A DNA stretch of 64,000 nt from Rhodospirillaceae bacterium (GTDB lineage Bacteria; Pseudomonadota; Alphaproteobacteria; MPNO01; UBA2964). The notes under the pieces are model-generated. The model saw nothing but the letters and a program-made list of their open reading frames with translations, searched no databases and was not told the origin of the DNA. This document shows positions 1 through 10,300 of this stretch, in pieces (the first letter of the stretch is position 1; each line of letters starts with the position of its first letter). Where the stretch lies: positions 1 through 64,000 of the forward strand of contig PAPV01000018.1 of NCBI GenBank assembly GCA_002709075.1, in the 5' to 3' direction. Made by a program: the position numbers and the translations under genes.

Positions 1-642
1 GTCTTTCAATTCAAAATTGCATGGATAAAACTTTTTTTGGTCTGCGTTGTAGTATGGTGGGTCGACAAAAAGCATTGAGCCATCTGAAGCGCTGTCAATC
101 ACTTCTTCGAAGTCAATGTTGGTAATTTTTACAGATTGAAGTTTATCACTTACTGTTCGTAAATGAGGTATCCAATTTTTGGGCCGCATACTGTACTTTT
201 CTCCATAACCCCAGTAACAGTTTTCTTCCTTCATAATGCCACTGTAGCTTGTTCTGTTCAGATAATACCATCTGAATGCACGCTCTGTGTCTGTTTTAGG
301 TTTATATTCGTTTTTATAAAAAGTATGGAGTTCCTTTGTAGCTTGAATGCCATCCAAATACTTTGCTAACTCTTGTAGGTTGTCCCTAATTTGCAAGTAT
401 GTATTGATAAGTGCCTCGTCAAAGTCATTCAACCAGTTGAATTTAGCTGGTATTTTTTGGGCAAAAAAAATACTACCCCCGCCAGCAAAAGGTTCGCAGT
501 AGGAATGACTAGGCTTTAGTTGTTCTAAAATTAGTTTACGCGCATAAAATTTACCACCAGCGTACCTGAAAGGTGAGTTGGGTTTATTCGACTTCAAATC
601 TATTGGATTCCCATAAGAGTCGGTTTTTGTTTTATCATTCAT
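1..642 (-). CDS. DNA adenine methylase, Dam/D12 class (partial, C-terminus outside window)
   Basis: The open frame runs from an ATG at 642 leftward off the window edge, giving 214 codons without a stop. Near the N-terminus the translation has an RYAGGK motif (S-adenosylmethionine-binding region of D12-class N6-adenine methylases) followed by EPFAGGGS. Near the window edge it has VDPPYYNADQ, the DPPY catalytic motif. Established function of this family is N6-methylation of adenine in DNA, either in phage or mobile elements or as part of a restriction system; which applies cannot be told here. It lies beside an integrase stub and the guaA 3' end, so it probably belongs to an integrated element. 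The last residues of the family, after the DPPY block, are outside the window. Confidence 0.88.
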   Translation of the reverse strand, partial: MNDKTKTDSYGNPIDLKSNKPNSPFRYAGGKFYARKLILEQLKPSHSYCEPFAGGGSIFFAQKIPAKFNWLNDFDEALINTYLQIRDNLQELAKYLDGIQATKELHTFYKNEYKPKTDTERAFRWYYLNRTSYSGIMKEENCYWGYGEKYSMRPKNWIPHLRTVSDKLQSVKITNIDFEEVIDSASDGSMLFVDPPYYNADQKKFYPCNFELKD

Positions 643-689
643 TTTCTACCTTTGGTTTTTGCTCTTATTATATCTTTTCCATTTTGTAA

Positions 690-721
690 GAAACTAACTT
701 TCTATACTTTCAGTTAGTTTC
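690..721. repeat. Perfect 10-bp inverted repeat between methylase and integrase stub
   Basis: GAAACTAACT at 690-699 is exactly complementary to AGTTAGTTTC at 712-721, leaving a 12-nt loop. There is no T-tract on either side, so it is not a standard intrinsic terminator. It sits 48 bp before the methylase start and about 45 bp past the end of the integrase stub. It could be a transcription or recombination signal of the inserted element, or an operator of the methylase gene. Confidence 0.6.
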
Positions 722-766
722 ATCAGGTATGTTTACGTTAGGTACTGCAATGCCATCCTTCACCGT

Positions 767-997
767 CTAACGAGCGACGGCACTTCTTTTCATCAATCCT
801 TTATTAAGGTGATAGTAGGTGCACTCAATTTGTTTGACGGAAGTTCCACACATAAAGGCAACATCCTCAAAGCTACACACAACCATAACACGCTGGGTAA
901 TACAAAAATGTCTAAAACTATATGGAACTAGGTCTATCGATCCAAGGTGAAGCATAAGCAAACGGACTTTTGCTGCATGCTGCACAAAAGTCTGCAA
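767..997 (-). pseudogene. C-terminal stub of a tyrosine recombinase (integrase)
   Basis: The 76-residue frame contains YSFRHFCITQR and a later CGTSVKQIE...TYYHLN block. In phage-type integrases these are the catalytic HxxR-like box (here RHF, with Arg) and the box carrying the nucleophilic tyrosine. The N-terminal DNA-binding domains and the first catalytic arginine are missing: only about 100 bp separate the stub from guaA, and that stretch shows no integrase continuation in frame. A normal integrase is 350-450 residues. The stub lies just downstream of the guaA stop codon, on the same strand. Loss of the 5' portion suggests an inactive remnant of an element once integrated at guaA. The recombinase assignment rests on motif recognition. 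Confidence 0.7.
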
Positions 998-1101
998 TAG
1001 GGAGAATGATATAATCTCAACATATGTTCTTCACGAAAATGATGCTGCACCAATTGCTGATACGAGCCACATGATAATTCATCGCATTTATTCTCTATGT
1101 G

Positions 1102-2649
1102 TCATTCCCACTCAATAGTCCCTGGTGGTTTAGATGTAATATCATAAGTTACACGGTTAATACCGTTAACTTCGTTGATAATTCGGGAAGACACTCTCGC
1201 TAAAAATCGTTGATCAAAAGGATAATAATCTGCGGTCATTCCGTCGGTAGAAGTAACTGCACGAAGTGCACAAGCATAATCATATGAACGTGAATCTCCC
1301 ATCACGCCGACAGTTCTTACTGGTAACAACACAGCAAAAGCTTGCCAAATTTTATCATATAGCCCCGCCTTTCGGATTTCATCTAGGTAAATATCGTCGG
1401 CCTCTCTTAATATATTAGCTTTTTCATCACTTACTTCACCGGGAATCCGAATTGCCAGTCCTGGTCCAGGAAAAGGGTGTCTTCCTAACATAGTATCTGG
1501 CAGACCTAGTTCTCTGCCTAACAGTCGAACTTCATCTTTAAATAACTCACGGAGTGGTTCCAACAATTCTAAATTCATCCGATCTGGTAACCCTCCAACA
1601 TTGTGATGTGATTTTATGGTGACATTTTTGCCGCCAGCAATCGAAACGGATTCGATGACATCAGGGTAAAGCGTTCCCTGGGCTAAAATCTCAACTGAGC
1701 CAATTTTATTTGCTTGTTCCTCGAAAACATCAATGAAAGTACTTCCAATTATTCTTCTTTTCTTTTCTGGATCAGTGATACCTCTCAAATTTCCTATAAA
1801 AAGAGATTTGGCATCTTTATGTACCAATGGTATATTATAATGCTCGCGGAATAGGTTAATTACATATTCCGTTTCCCCTTTTCTCATAAGTCCATGATCC
1901 ACAAAAACACATCTCAATTGGTCACCTATAGCCCTATGAATAAGGACTGCTGTAACAGTTGAGTCTACACCGCCAGAAAGACCACAAATTACATTCCTAC
2001 TGCCCACTTGGTTCTGTATTCGACGAATGGCTTCTGAGAGAAAAGAGGCCATGGTCCAATCCCCTGCACATCCACAAATTTTATGAGTGAAATTACGAAG
2101 CAAATCTTTTCCGTCAGGCGTGTGCACCACCTCTGGGTGAAATTGAACTCCATAAAGATTTTGGCGGGTATTTCCTATAACTGCAAAGGGTGCATTTTCA
2201 CTTACTGCGAACACCTTAAACCCGTCAGGTAAGGCCTCTACTTTATCCCCGTGACTCATCCAAACTTGATGGCTAGTTCCCCTTCTCCATGTACCAGAAA
2301 ACAACTCACAGTCGCCAATTATTTCTAATTGTGCACGGCCAAATTCTCTTTTTCCAGAATTTGAAACTCTACCTCCAAGCTGTGAGCACATTATCTGTTG
2401 GCCATAGCATATGCCAAGAACCGGTATATTTAAATCGAAAACCCAATTTGGTATTCTCGGACCCTGCCCAGTCACAACAGACTCTGGGCTTCCGGATAAA
2501 ATAATTCCTTTTAGATTTAATGAATCAGGCACCGTCTTTGCACAATTAACCGGATGCACTTCACAAAAAACACCACTCTCTCTAACCCGACGAGCAATTA
2601 ACTGTGTAACTTGTGAACCAAAGTCTAATATCAGAACTGAACTAATCAT
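1102..2649 (-). CDS. guaA: GMP synthase (glutamine-hydrolysing)
   Basis: Converts XMP to GMP using ATP and glutamine in the cytoplasm, the last step of guanine nucleotide synthesis. At 515 residues it is close to the usual length. The N-terminal class I glutamine amidotransferase domain (about 1-195) has the nucleophile Cys81 in GICYGQQ and the catalytic His in QFHPE. The ATP-pyrophosphatase domain follows with the PP-loop GLSGGVDS (around residue 224). The C-terminal dimerisation domain ends in the highly conserved PPGTIEWE. It is the last gene of the ppx-rlmE-guaB-guaA set on this strand, 110 bp after guaB. Its 3' end is a known integration site for genomic islands, and an integrase stub lies directly beyond it here. 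Confidence 0.98.
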   Translation of the reverse strand: MISSVLILDFGSQVTQLIARRVRESGVFCEVHPVNCAKTVPDSLNLKGIILSGSPESVVTGQGPRIPNWVFDLNIPVLGICYGQQIMCSQLGGRVSNSGKREFGRAQLEIIGDCELFSGTWRRGTSHQVWMSHGDKVEALPDGFKVFAVSENAPFAVIGNTRQNLYGVQFHPEVVHTPDGKDLLRNFTHKICGCAGDWTMASFLSEAIRRIQNQVGSRNVICGLSGGVDSTVTAVLIHRAIGDQLRCVFVDHGLMRKGETEYVINLFREHYNIPLVHKDAKSLFIGNLRGITDPEKKRRIIGSTFIDVFEEQANKIGSVEILAQGTLYPDVIESVSIAGGKNVTIKSHHNVGGLPDRMNLELLEPLRELFKDEVRLLGRELGLPDTMLGRHPFPGPGLAIRIPGEVSDEKANILREADDIYLDEIRKAGLYDKIWQAFAVLLPVRTVGVMGDSRSYDYACALRAVTSTDGMTADYYPFDQRFLARVSSRIINEVNGINRVTYDITSKPPGTIEWE

Positions 2650-2759
2650 AATAAATAAACTTTCAATCTACTTCCGACGTTAACCGAGAACCAATAATTT
2701 ACGTCTGCGAGTCAATTTTTAAAACCTGTTATGACCCAGTAATTATTCATAAAAACAGG

Positions 2760-4223
2760 TTAACTTTCTTTTCTATAATTAGGGGCTTCTCGAGTGATCG
2801 TGACGTCATGAACATGACTCTCACGACGGCCGGACTCAGTAGACCTCCGCATAAGACATCGGTTTTGCATTTGTTCTATCGTTCCATTTCCAGTGTAACC
2901 CATTGCAGCTTTCAAACCTCCAATTAATTGCTGCAAAACACTGGCAGTCGATCCTTTGTAAGGAACCTGACCTTCAATGCCTTCTGGTACCAACTTCAAA
3001 CTATCAGTAATCTCTTCCTGGAAATAACGATCAGCTGAACCACGAGCCATCGCACCTAAGGATCCCATTCCTCTATAGGCTTTGTAAGATCTACCCTGAT
3101 ATAAAATCAGCTCACCTGGTGCCTCATCCGTACCTGCAAGCAATGAACCTACCATTGCACAATCTGCACCAGCTGCAATAGCTTTTGCTAGGTCACCTGG
3201 ATATTTGATACCACCATCCGCTATTGCGGGGATGTTCAACTTATGACAAGTCTCGGCTGCCTCCATTATTGCAGAGAACTGTGGTACTCCAACACCAGCT
3301 ACAACCCTTGTTGTGCAAATTGACCCTGGACCAATACCAATCTTAATAGAATCTGCCCCTGAGTCTGCTAAAGCCTTCGCACCATCAGCTGTTGCTATAT
3401 TTCCAGCAATCAACTGAGCGTTGTTGTTCATTCGTTTGATTCTATCGACAAAAGACAGAACACTCCTAGAATGTCCATGTGCTGTATCAACCACTAATAC
3501 ATCCGTTTCAGCATCAAGTAATGCCGCCACTCGATCAATTCCTGAATCACCAACACCTGTAGCTGCTGCAACTCGAAGACGCCCCATTCCATCCTTGTTG
3601 GCCTCTGGAAATTTTTTTGCTTTCTCAATATCTTTCACTGTAACTAATCCAATACAGCTATAATTTCCGTCAACAACTAAAAGTTTTTCGATCCGGTGCT
3701 GATGGAGTATCTTTTTTGCATCCTCCATATCAATTCCCTCACTAACCGTAACTAAGTTTTCTTTTGTCATTAACTCACTTACTTTTTCTGCCGGATTTGT
3801 TGCAAAACGAACATCACGATTTGTCAATATTCCAACTAATTTTCTTGAGTTTCTTTCAACAACAGGAATTCCGGAGATTTTATGCACAGCCATTAATTTG
3901 AGTGCATCTGCCAGATTTTGTGTGGGTTCAATTGTAACTGGGTTTATAACCATTCCAGACTCAAACTTCTTTACTTTTCTCACCTCATTTGCTTGTTCTT
4001 CAAAAGACATATTTTTATGAATAACACCAATTCCGCCGGCCTGTGCCATTGCAATTGCTAGCTCGCTTTCTGTAACCGTATCCATTGCAGCTGATAGTAG
4101 TGGTATCTTTAAATCCATCTCTTTGGTAAGCCGAGTGTTTACATCTGCTTGTGATGGTAATATTTCGCTTGCTGCTGGAACCAAAAGTATATCGTCAAAG
4201 GTCAAAGCCTCGGGTATTTTCAT
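2760..4223 (-). CDS. guaB: Inosine-5'-monophosphate dehydrogenase
   Basis: Oxidises IMP to XMP with NAD+, the committed step to guanine nucleotides, and supplies the substrate for the next gene, guaA. The 487 residues match the bacterial family. The TIM-barrel is interrupted by a pair of CBS domains (about 95-205). The catalytic loop [13 protein letters not shown] places the active cysteine at residue 303. The flap motif MGSLGAM and the C-terminal [11 protein letters not shown] region are present. The start ATG ([14 protein letters not shown]) fits the family N-terminus. It lies downstream of rlmE with 78 bp between them and is probably cotranscribed with guaA. Confidence 0.98.
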   Translation of the reverse strand: MKIPEALTFDDILLVPAASEILPSQADVNTRLTKEMDLKIPLLSAAMDTVTESELAIAMAQAGGIGVIHKNMSFEEQANEVRKVKKFESGMVINPVTIEPTQNLADALKLMAVHKISGIPVVERNSRKLVGILTNRDVRFATNPAEKVSELMTKENLVTVSEGIDMEDAKKILHQHRIEKLLVVDGNYSCIGLVTVKDIEKAKKFPEANKDGMGRLRVAAATGVGDSGIDRVAALLDAETDVLVVDTAHGHSRSVLSFVDRIKRMNNNAQLIAGNIATADGAKALADSGADSIKIGIGPGSICTTRVVAGVGVPQFSAIMEAAETCHKLNIPAIADGGIKYPGDLAKAIAAGADCAMVGSLLAGTDEAPGELILYQGRSYKAYRGMGSLGAMARGSADRYFQEEITDSLKLVPEGIEGQVPYKGSTASVLQQLIGGLKAAMGYTGNGTIEQMQNRCLMRRSTESGRRESHVHDVTITREAPNYRKES

Positions 4224-4301
4224 TTTTGCTCCAAATAATTTTCTATATAATTTTAAAACCTAATTCTTATGGTCCCAATTTAATTGACTCAGAATATAAT
4301 C

Positions 4302-4991
4302 TTATAGAGAGCCTCTTTTGAAACCCCTGGCGATAAGATAAGTTTCTGGTGATTCTTTACGACTCGCATCAGGTTTATAATGCCTAATTTTGTTAAAATA
4401 TGGTCTAATCTTAACTAACAGATCGGCCTGAGCACCGCCTTGAAAAACCTTTGCAACCATTGTACCACCCAACGAAAGATAGGAAAGACTAAATTCCACA
4501 GCAGCTTCACAAAGTGTCATAGTTCTCAAATGATCTGTCTGACGATGCCCAGTTGTTTTCGCTGCCATGTCGCTTAAAACAACATTCACAGGAAGATTAA
4601 AATTTTCTAGAATTAACTTAATTGACTCGGATTCGGTCACATCGCCTTTTAAAATGATTGCACCGTCAATAGGATCCATATCAGCTACATCCATTGCGAT
4701 AACGTTTCCAAACCCAACCCGTTTTACAGCAATTTGTGTCCATCCACCTGGTGCCGCACCCAGATCAACAACTCGATTTCCCTTTTTAAGAATATTTAAT
4801 TTGTCATCAATCTGTATAAGCTTCCAAGCAGCCCGCGACTTCAACCTGTTTATTTTTGCATTCTGCACATATGGATCATTTATATGACGTTGAAGCCACA
4901 GGGTTGATGATTTTCGTCTGCCTTTAGCTGATTTAACCCTTACTTTGTTGTTACGAGATTTTCCTACAAAACTAGTATGTTTTTTATTCAT
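4302..4991 (-). CDS. rlmE: 23S rRNA 2'-O-ribose U2552 methyltransferase (RrmJ/FtsJ)
   Basis: Methylates the 2'-hydroxyl of U2552 in the A-loop of 23S rRNA, using S-adenosylmethionine, on the assembled large subunit. The 229-residue protein has a basic N-terminal extension (about residues 1-45, rich in Lys and Arg). The SAM-binding motif VDLGAAPGGW follows, then the catalytic K-D-K-E set visible as AAWKL, LSDMA, VAKVF and KESPETY. Its first 8 bp overlap the 3' end of the upstream phosphatase gene, so the two are translationally coupled. This neighbour pair is common in alphaproteobacteria. Confidence 0.95.
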   Translation of the reverse strand: MNKKHTSFVGKSRNNKVRVKSAKGRRKSSTLWLQRHINDPYVQNAKINRLKSRAAWKLIQIDDKLNILKKGNRVVDLGAAPGGWTQIAVKRVGFGNVIAMDVADMDPIDGAIILKGDVTESESIKLILENFNLPVNVVLSDMAAKTTGHRQTDHLRTMTLCEAAVEFSLSYLSLGGTMVAKVFQGGAQADLLVKIRPYFNKIRHYKPDASRKESPETYLIARGFKRGSL

Positions 4992-6045
4992 TACATGCTA
5001 TTCCGTAATTTTTACCTCGTGACTTCTTTAATGCAAGCGCAAGTAAAAGCCCTTCTCGGACTCCTCTGTCAGCAACTCGTATTCGTTCTGCTGGCCAAAC
5101 CTTAAAAATGGCCTCTAACACACCACACCCTGCAACGACCAACTCTGCACGGCTTTCCCCTACACACGCTAATGAAGCCCTTTCTTCAAAAGAAGATCTA
5201 ACAAGCTTATCACTAATTTTCATAATTACATGCGAATCAAGCCACAAACCATCCACTAAAGCCCGGTTATATTTAGTTAATCCTAAATGAATACCAGCAA
5301 TCGTTGTCACTGTACCAGCAGTGCCAAGAACTTGAACTATGCCATCCGAGATTTTCTGTTGGATTTTATATTTTATATCAAACTCTCTTAAAGTCGATGA
5401 AATCTCTTCGACCATAAACCGATAGTTTTCTTTTGATATGTTTGAGGCTTTAAACCGTTCAGTTAGAGTGACTACACCATATGGCAGTGATACCCAACCC
5501 TCTACGAATGGACGTTTACGGTCTAATCGTACCAACATTATTTCTGCACTTCCGCCGCCAACATCAAAAGTCAATCCGTATTTGGTCGAAGCCTCCTCCA
5601 ATAAAGGCAAACAACCTTTTAGGGTAAGGCTTGCCTCCTCTCGTGAAGAAATAATCTCTAATCGTATTCCTATCTCTTTTTGAACTCGCTCTAGAAACTC
5701 TTCTCCATTTGAAGCTTTACGACAAGCCTCAGTGGCTACGTATCTGCCCTTTTTTACGCCACGTTTAATTATTTTTTGTTGACATATTTTAAGCGCAGAG
5801 ATGGTTCTCTCCATCGCATCCACGGAGAGTGCTCCTGAAAAAACTAATCCCTCACCAAGACGAACATCTTTAGAGTAACCGTCAATTACTCTAAAAGACC
5901 CCTGATTGGGGCGGGCAATTAACAATCGGCAGTTATTAGTACCCAGATCTAAAGCGGCGATTACTGATGCATATGGTTTTTTCTTCCTCCGCCTACTTCG
6001 ACGAATTTTTTTTCGTGGTGCCGAAATTTCTTTATTCCCATCCAA
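4984..6045 (-). CDS. ppx: Ppx/GppA family exopolyphosphatase or pppGpp phosphatase
   Basis: Belongs to the actin-like ATPase superfamily: the phosphate-1 loop ALDLGTNNCRLL (about residue 32) and the second glycine-rich loop DVGGGSAEIM (about 157) are clear. Members release phosphate from polyphosphate or hydrolyse pppGpp to ppGpp; sequence reading does not separate the two. At 353 residues it is the short form lacking the C-terminal HD-like region of the E. coli enzymes, as is common in alphaproteobacteria. The N-terminus is unusually basic (RKKIRRSRRRKKK), which might bind polyphosphate or RNA. The ATG is preceded at about 5 nt by a strong AGGAGG. It is the first gene of the block leading to rlmE. 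Confidence 0.92.
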   Translation of the reverse strand: MDGNKEISAPRKKIRRSRRRKKKPYASVIAALDLGTNNCRLLIARPNQGSFRVIDGYSKDVRLGEGLVFSGALSVDAMERTISALKICQQKIIKRGVKKGRYVATEACRKASNGEEFLERVQKEIGIRLEIISSREEASLTLKGCLPLLEEASTKYGLTFDVGGGSAEIMLVRLDRKRPFVEGWVSLPYGVVTLTERFKASNISKENYRFMVEEISSTLREFDIKYKIQQKISDGIVQVLGTAGTVTTIAGIHLGLTKYNRALVDGLWLDSHVIMKISDKLVRSSFEERASLACVGESRAELVVAGCGVLEAIFKVWPAERIRVADRGVREGLLLALALKKSRGKNYGIACNE

Positions 6046-6289
6046 CCAAACCTCCTTTATAAGTTATTTTTTCCGGTAACCCCGGGGGGCATGACTGGAA
6101 TTACTGCTGCTATGGTAGCCTAGAAAACCTATCAAAATAAAGCCCGTGAAAGAAAATTGTTTGGCTTATATTAATATTTTTAAGTTTTTGTGGCCTAATC
6201 TATAGTTAATGATATAGAATTATGCGTTTTAATGGTCTTGGATAATTATTTTCTGCATTCATTCCTTACTCTAGTAATTACACTTAATC

Positions 6290-7387
6290 ATGAAAAACTC
6301 ATCTATACAAATTGCAACTTTAGTCGCAGTAATTTCTGCCGTTTGGATTTTGTCAGGATCTTTTGGGAGTTCAGATAAGCCGAAAGACTCAAATCCTACT
6401 GCAGAATTGAAAGGTGACACCGACCTACGCCAACGGGTGCGTTTTAGAAGAATCTCTGCAGAAGAATGGAATCAAGAAATAATAATCAGAGGACAAACAT
6501 CAGCTTCACGATTTGTCGTTTTAAGAGCAGAAACAACTGGTATTATTAGTAAAATTTTAGTTAGAAAAGGATCCAGGGTTAAACATAAACAAGTAATCTT
6601 AAAAATTGATCCCGCAGAAAGGATTTCAGAATTAAAAAAATCCAACTCACTTTTACGCCAACGTAAAATTGAATACAAAGCAGCACTCAGGTTGGCAAAA
6701 AGGGGGTTTAGAGCAGAGACGAAATTAGCGGAAGCAAAAGCATTATTAGAAAGCGCCGAAGCCAAGGTTGCATCTATCCAGAAGGACATAGAACGCACTT
6801 CTATAGTTGCCCCTTTTGAGGGCATTCTCGAGAATAGCTACGTCGAAAAAGGGGCCTTTGTAAGAGTAGGTGATCGATTGGCACGTGTAGTAGACCTCGA
6901 TCCTATCTTTCTCGTAGGGGCCATTTCAGAAGCAGAAATCGATAAACTTGCATTAGGGATGTCAGCAACTATAAATCTAATCAATAATCGCGTTGCAAAA
7001 GGTAAAGTGCACTTTCTTGGATCCGTTGCGGATCCCGCAACTCGAACGTTCAAAATTGAGGTCAATGTTCCAAATCCTACCGGTGTTATTAAAGCTGGGT
7101 TAACAAGTCGCATTACTATTAGACTAAAACCGACCAAAGCACATTTTCTTTCGTCTTCGCTTCTAAGTTTAAGTGATGACGGAATTTTAGGTGTTAAGTC
7201 AATAACAACCAACAAGATAGTCCAATTTCTTCCTGTAAGCATTCTCTCAGATCAATCAAATGGAGTTTGGGTAAAGGGCCTTCCTGAAACATTAAACCTT
7301 ATTACGGTAGGTCAAGGATATGTGAGGGCTGGCCAATTAGTTGAAACTTATCCAGAACAGGGTCCAAACACAGAGGGTGTAAAATGA
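6290..7387 (+). CDS. RND efflux periplasmic adaptor (membrane fusion protein)
   Basis: Periplasmic adaptor that links the inner-membrane RND pump encoded next to an outer-membrane channel. The 365-residue protein has an N-terminal membrane anchor or uncleaved signal (about residues 5-26). A split lipoyl-type domain follows (ETTGIISKILVRKGSRVK at about 82, and APFEGILENSYVEKG at about 175), with a helical hairpin between the halves, then a beta-barrel region. The 3' end overlaps the pump gene by 4 bp (ATGA), so they form one operon. No TolC-like channel gene is in the window, so the pump probably shares a channel encoded elsewhere. Substrate unknown. Confidence 0.9.
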   Translation: MKNSSIQIATLVAVISAVWILSGSFGSSDKPKDSNPTAELKGDTDLRQRVRFRRISAEEWNQEIIIRGQTSASRFVVLRAETTGIISKILVRKGSRVKHKQVILKIDPAERISELKKSNSLLRQRKIEYKAALRLAKRGFRAETKLAEAKALLESAEAKVASIQKDIERTSIVAPFEGILENSYVEKGAFVRVGDRLARVVDLDPIFLVGAISEAEIDKLALGMSATINLINNRVAKGKVHFLGSVADPATRTFKIEVNVPNPTGVIKAGLTSRITIRLKPTKAHFLSSSLLSLSDDGILGVKSITTNKIVQFLPVSILSDQSNGVWVKGLPETLNLITVGQGYVRAGQLVETYPEQGPNTEGVK

Positions 7388-10300
7388 CCCTTATCGATGC
7401 AGGTGTTAAGAAATCACGGACAACTTTATCTATTCTTGTTCTAGTTTTAGTAACGGGATTGACAGCTTACATCAATATCCCAAAAGAAGCCGAACCAGAT
7501 ATTAATGTACCAATCATGTATGTGAGTATGACACATGAGGGGATTTCACCAGAGGACGCGGATCGTCTTCTTATAAAACCTATGGAAAAAGAACTCAAAA
7601 CTATTGAAGGAGTAAAGGAAGTTCGTTCTAATGCTTCCCTAGGTTATGCAAACGTCCTCCTTGAGTTTGAAGCAGGGTTCGACTCGGACAAAGCTGTAGA
7701 TAACGTTCGCGAGAAAGTAGATACCGCTAAAATTGATTTACCCATTGGAACAGAAGAACCCGTTGTCCACGAGGTCAATCTAAGTCTTTTTCCAGTTATA
7801 ATTGTTTCTCTTGGTGGAGACGTTCCAGAAAGAACATTGCTAACCCTAGGTCGAAAACTTCGCGATCGTATTGAGACTATTCCCACTGTACTCGAAGCAA
7901 ATATAGCGGGTGACAGAGATGAAATGGTTGAAATTATTATAGATCCAATGCGGGTCGAGAGTTATTCACTGGATGCACGGAAGATTATTGAACAAGTGCA
8001 AAGATCCAATCAACTTGTTGCTGCAGGTTCACTTGATACGGGCACTGGACGTTTTAGCATCAAAGTACCCGGTCTTTTCGAAAACATGCAGGATATTTTA
8101 AGTATGCCGTTAAAAGTAAACGGTGATGTTGTAGTGAGAATTCGGGATGTAGCAGTACTAAATAGGACATTTAAGGACCGACAAACATTTGCACGAGTAA
8201 ATGGCAAGCCATCAATTTCAATCGAAGTTACCAAGCGTTCCGGAGAAAACATAATAGAGACCATTCAATCAGTTCGATCAGCCGTCGAAAACACTAAAAT
8301 TTCATGGCCAGAAGGAGTAAAGGTAACATATTCACAGGATAAGTCTCGACAAATTCAGACAATGTTACAGGACTTGCAAAACAACGTGACCTCGGCCGTT
8401 TTACTGGTAATGATCGTAGTAGTCGGGGCGCTCGGAGTAAGATCTGGTTTAATGGTAGGCGTAGCTATACCGGCATCTTTTTTGTCCGGTATTCTCGTTC
8501 TAGCAATGTTAGGGTTTACGGTAAATATAGTTGTTTTATTTGCATTAATTTTATCTGTGGGAATGCTTGTTGATGGAGCTATCGTAGTCGTTGAATTAGC
8601 TGATCGAAAAATGTGCGAAGGAACGGATAAAAAAAACGCCTACATAATTTCTGCGAAAAGAATGGCTTGGCCTATCACAGCCTCTACGGCTACTACTCTC
8701 GCAGCATTCTGTCCTTTATTATTTTGGCCTGGTTTAGTTGGGGAGTTTATGAAATTCCTTCCAATAACATTGATGGCTACCCTCGCGGCGTCGCTTTTGA
8801 TGGCATTATTATTCATTCCAACGCTGGGCACAATATTTGGAAGACCTGGAAAAGTAGGTTTTGTTCTGAGTGAAAGTAGTGATCCATTTTTATATAAAGG
8901 TTTAACCGGTCGCTATGTAACGTTCCTTAATTTTTCTCTTCAGCACTATGGGAAAGTTCTGGTTTTATCTATAGGTCTTTTGGCCGGAGTATGGGCTTCT
9001 TACCTAACTTTTGGAAAGGGTATTGAATTTTTTCCTAAGGTGGAACCTGATCAAGCAATTTTGCAAATTTTTGCCAGAGGAAATCTCTCTGTAAAAGAAA
9101 TGGATGAAATCGTTAGTGAGATTGAGGAAAATATACTTCAACTGCAAACTGAAAAGGAAGAAATTGCCTCAGTATCGCTGGTTTCGGGAATACAGCATCG
9201 ACGAGATGATACTCCCGAGGATATTATTGGTATAATACGTCTTGAGTTCACCGATTGGGGCAAAAGACGACCGGCAGATATAATTCTTAATGAAATCATC
9301 GAACGGACTCGGCTTCTTGCTGGGATACACGTCGAAACTAGAAAACAGGAGGCCGGTCCACCCATTGGAAAGCCTATTCAACTCCTACTCACTTCAAACA
9401 ATACCTCGGAATTGACAACTGCAGTAGCTAAAATAAGAACTCAACTCGAACGCATGAATGGAATCAAAGATATAGAGGACAGCCGCCCTGTGGATGGTTT
9501 GGAGTGGGAAATTACTGTTGATAGGGCACAGGCCGCCAAATTTTCAGCCGACATAGCTTCAATCGGTGCTGCTATTAAACTTGTTACAAAAGGATTAAAA
9601 TTTGATGAATTTAGACCAAACAATGCAGACAAGGAAATAGATATTGTCGCTCGTTACCCAGCCAATTGGCGTAGTATCAATCAACTCGACCAAATTAGAA
9701 TACAAACCAATTCTGGTTTAATACCAATAAGTAATTTCGTTTCGCGAGAACCAAAAAAAAGGACCAGTGAATTGCGACGCGTAAATGGCACACGCGCAAT
9801 GGTAATTAAGGCAGATATAGTTCCTGGTTATCTAGCTGATGATAAAGTGGTGGAATTAAAAAAGTGGCTGGCAAATAATGAATTTGGGTCAAGTGTTAGG
9901 ATAAATTTCAAAGGAGAAGATGTAGAACAAAAAAAAGCTGAAACATTTCTAAGCTCAGCATTTGGGATCGCCCTTTTTATAATGGCTATTATTTTGGTAA
10001 CACAGTTTAACAGTTTTTACTCAACCTTTTTAATTCTAACTTCAGTAATAATGTCCACGATAGGCGTAATGCTAGGTCTTCTTGCCATTGGCCAACCGTT
10101 CTCAATTGTTATGAGTGGTATTGGAATAATTTCTTTAGCGGGAGTGGTTGTAAACAATAATATTGTTCTCATTGACACCTTTGACAGAATTGTAAAAGAG
10201 GTTGTAGATACTAAAAAAGCAATTTTATTAACCGGAGCACAAAGACTCCGGCCTGTGCTGTTAACAGCCATTACAACTATACTCGGTGTCATGCCAATGG

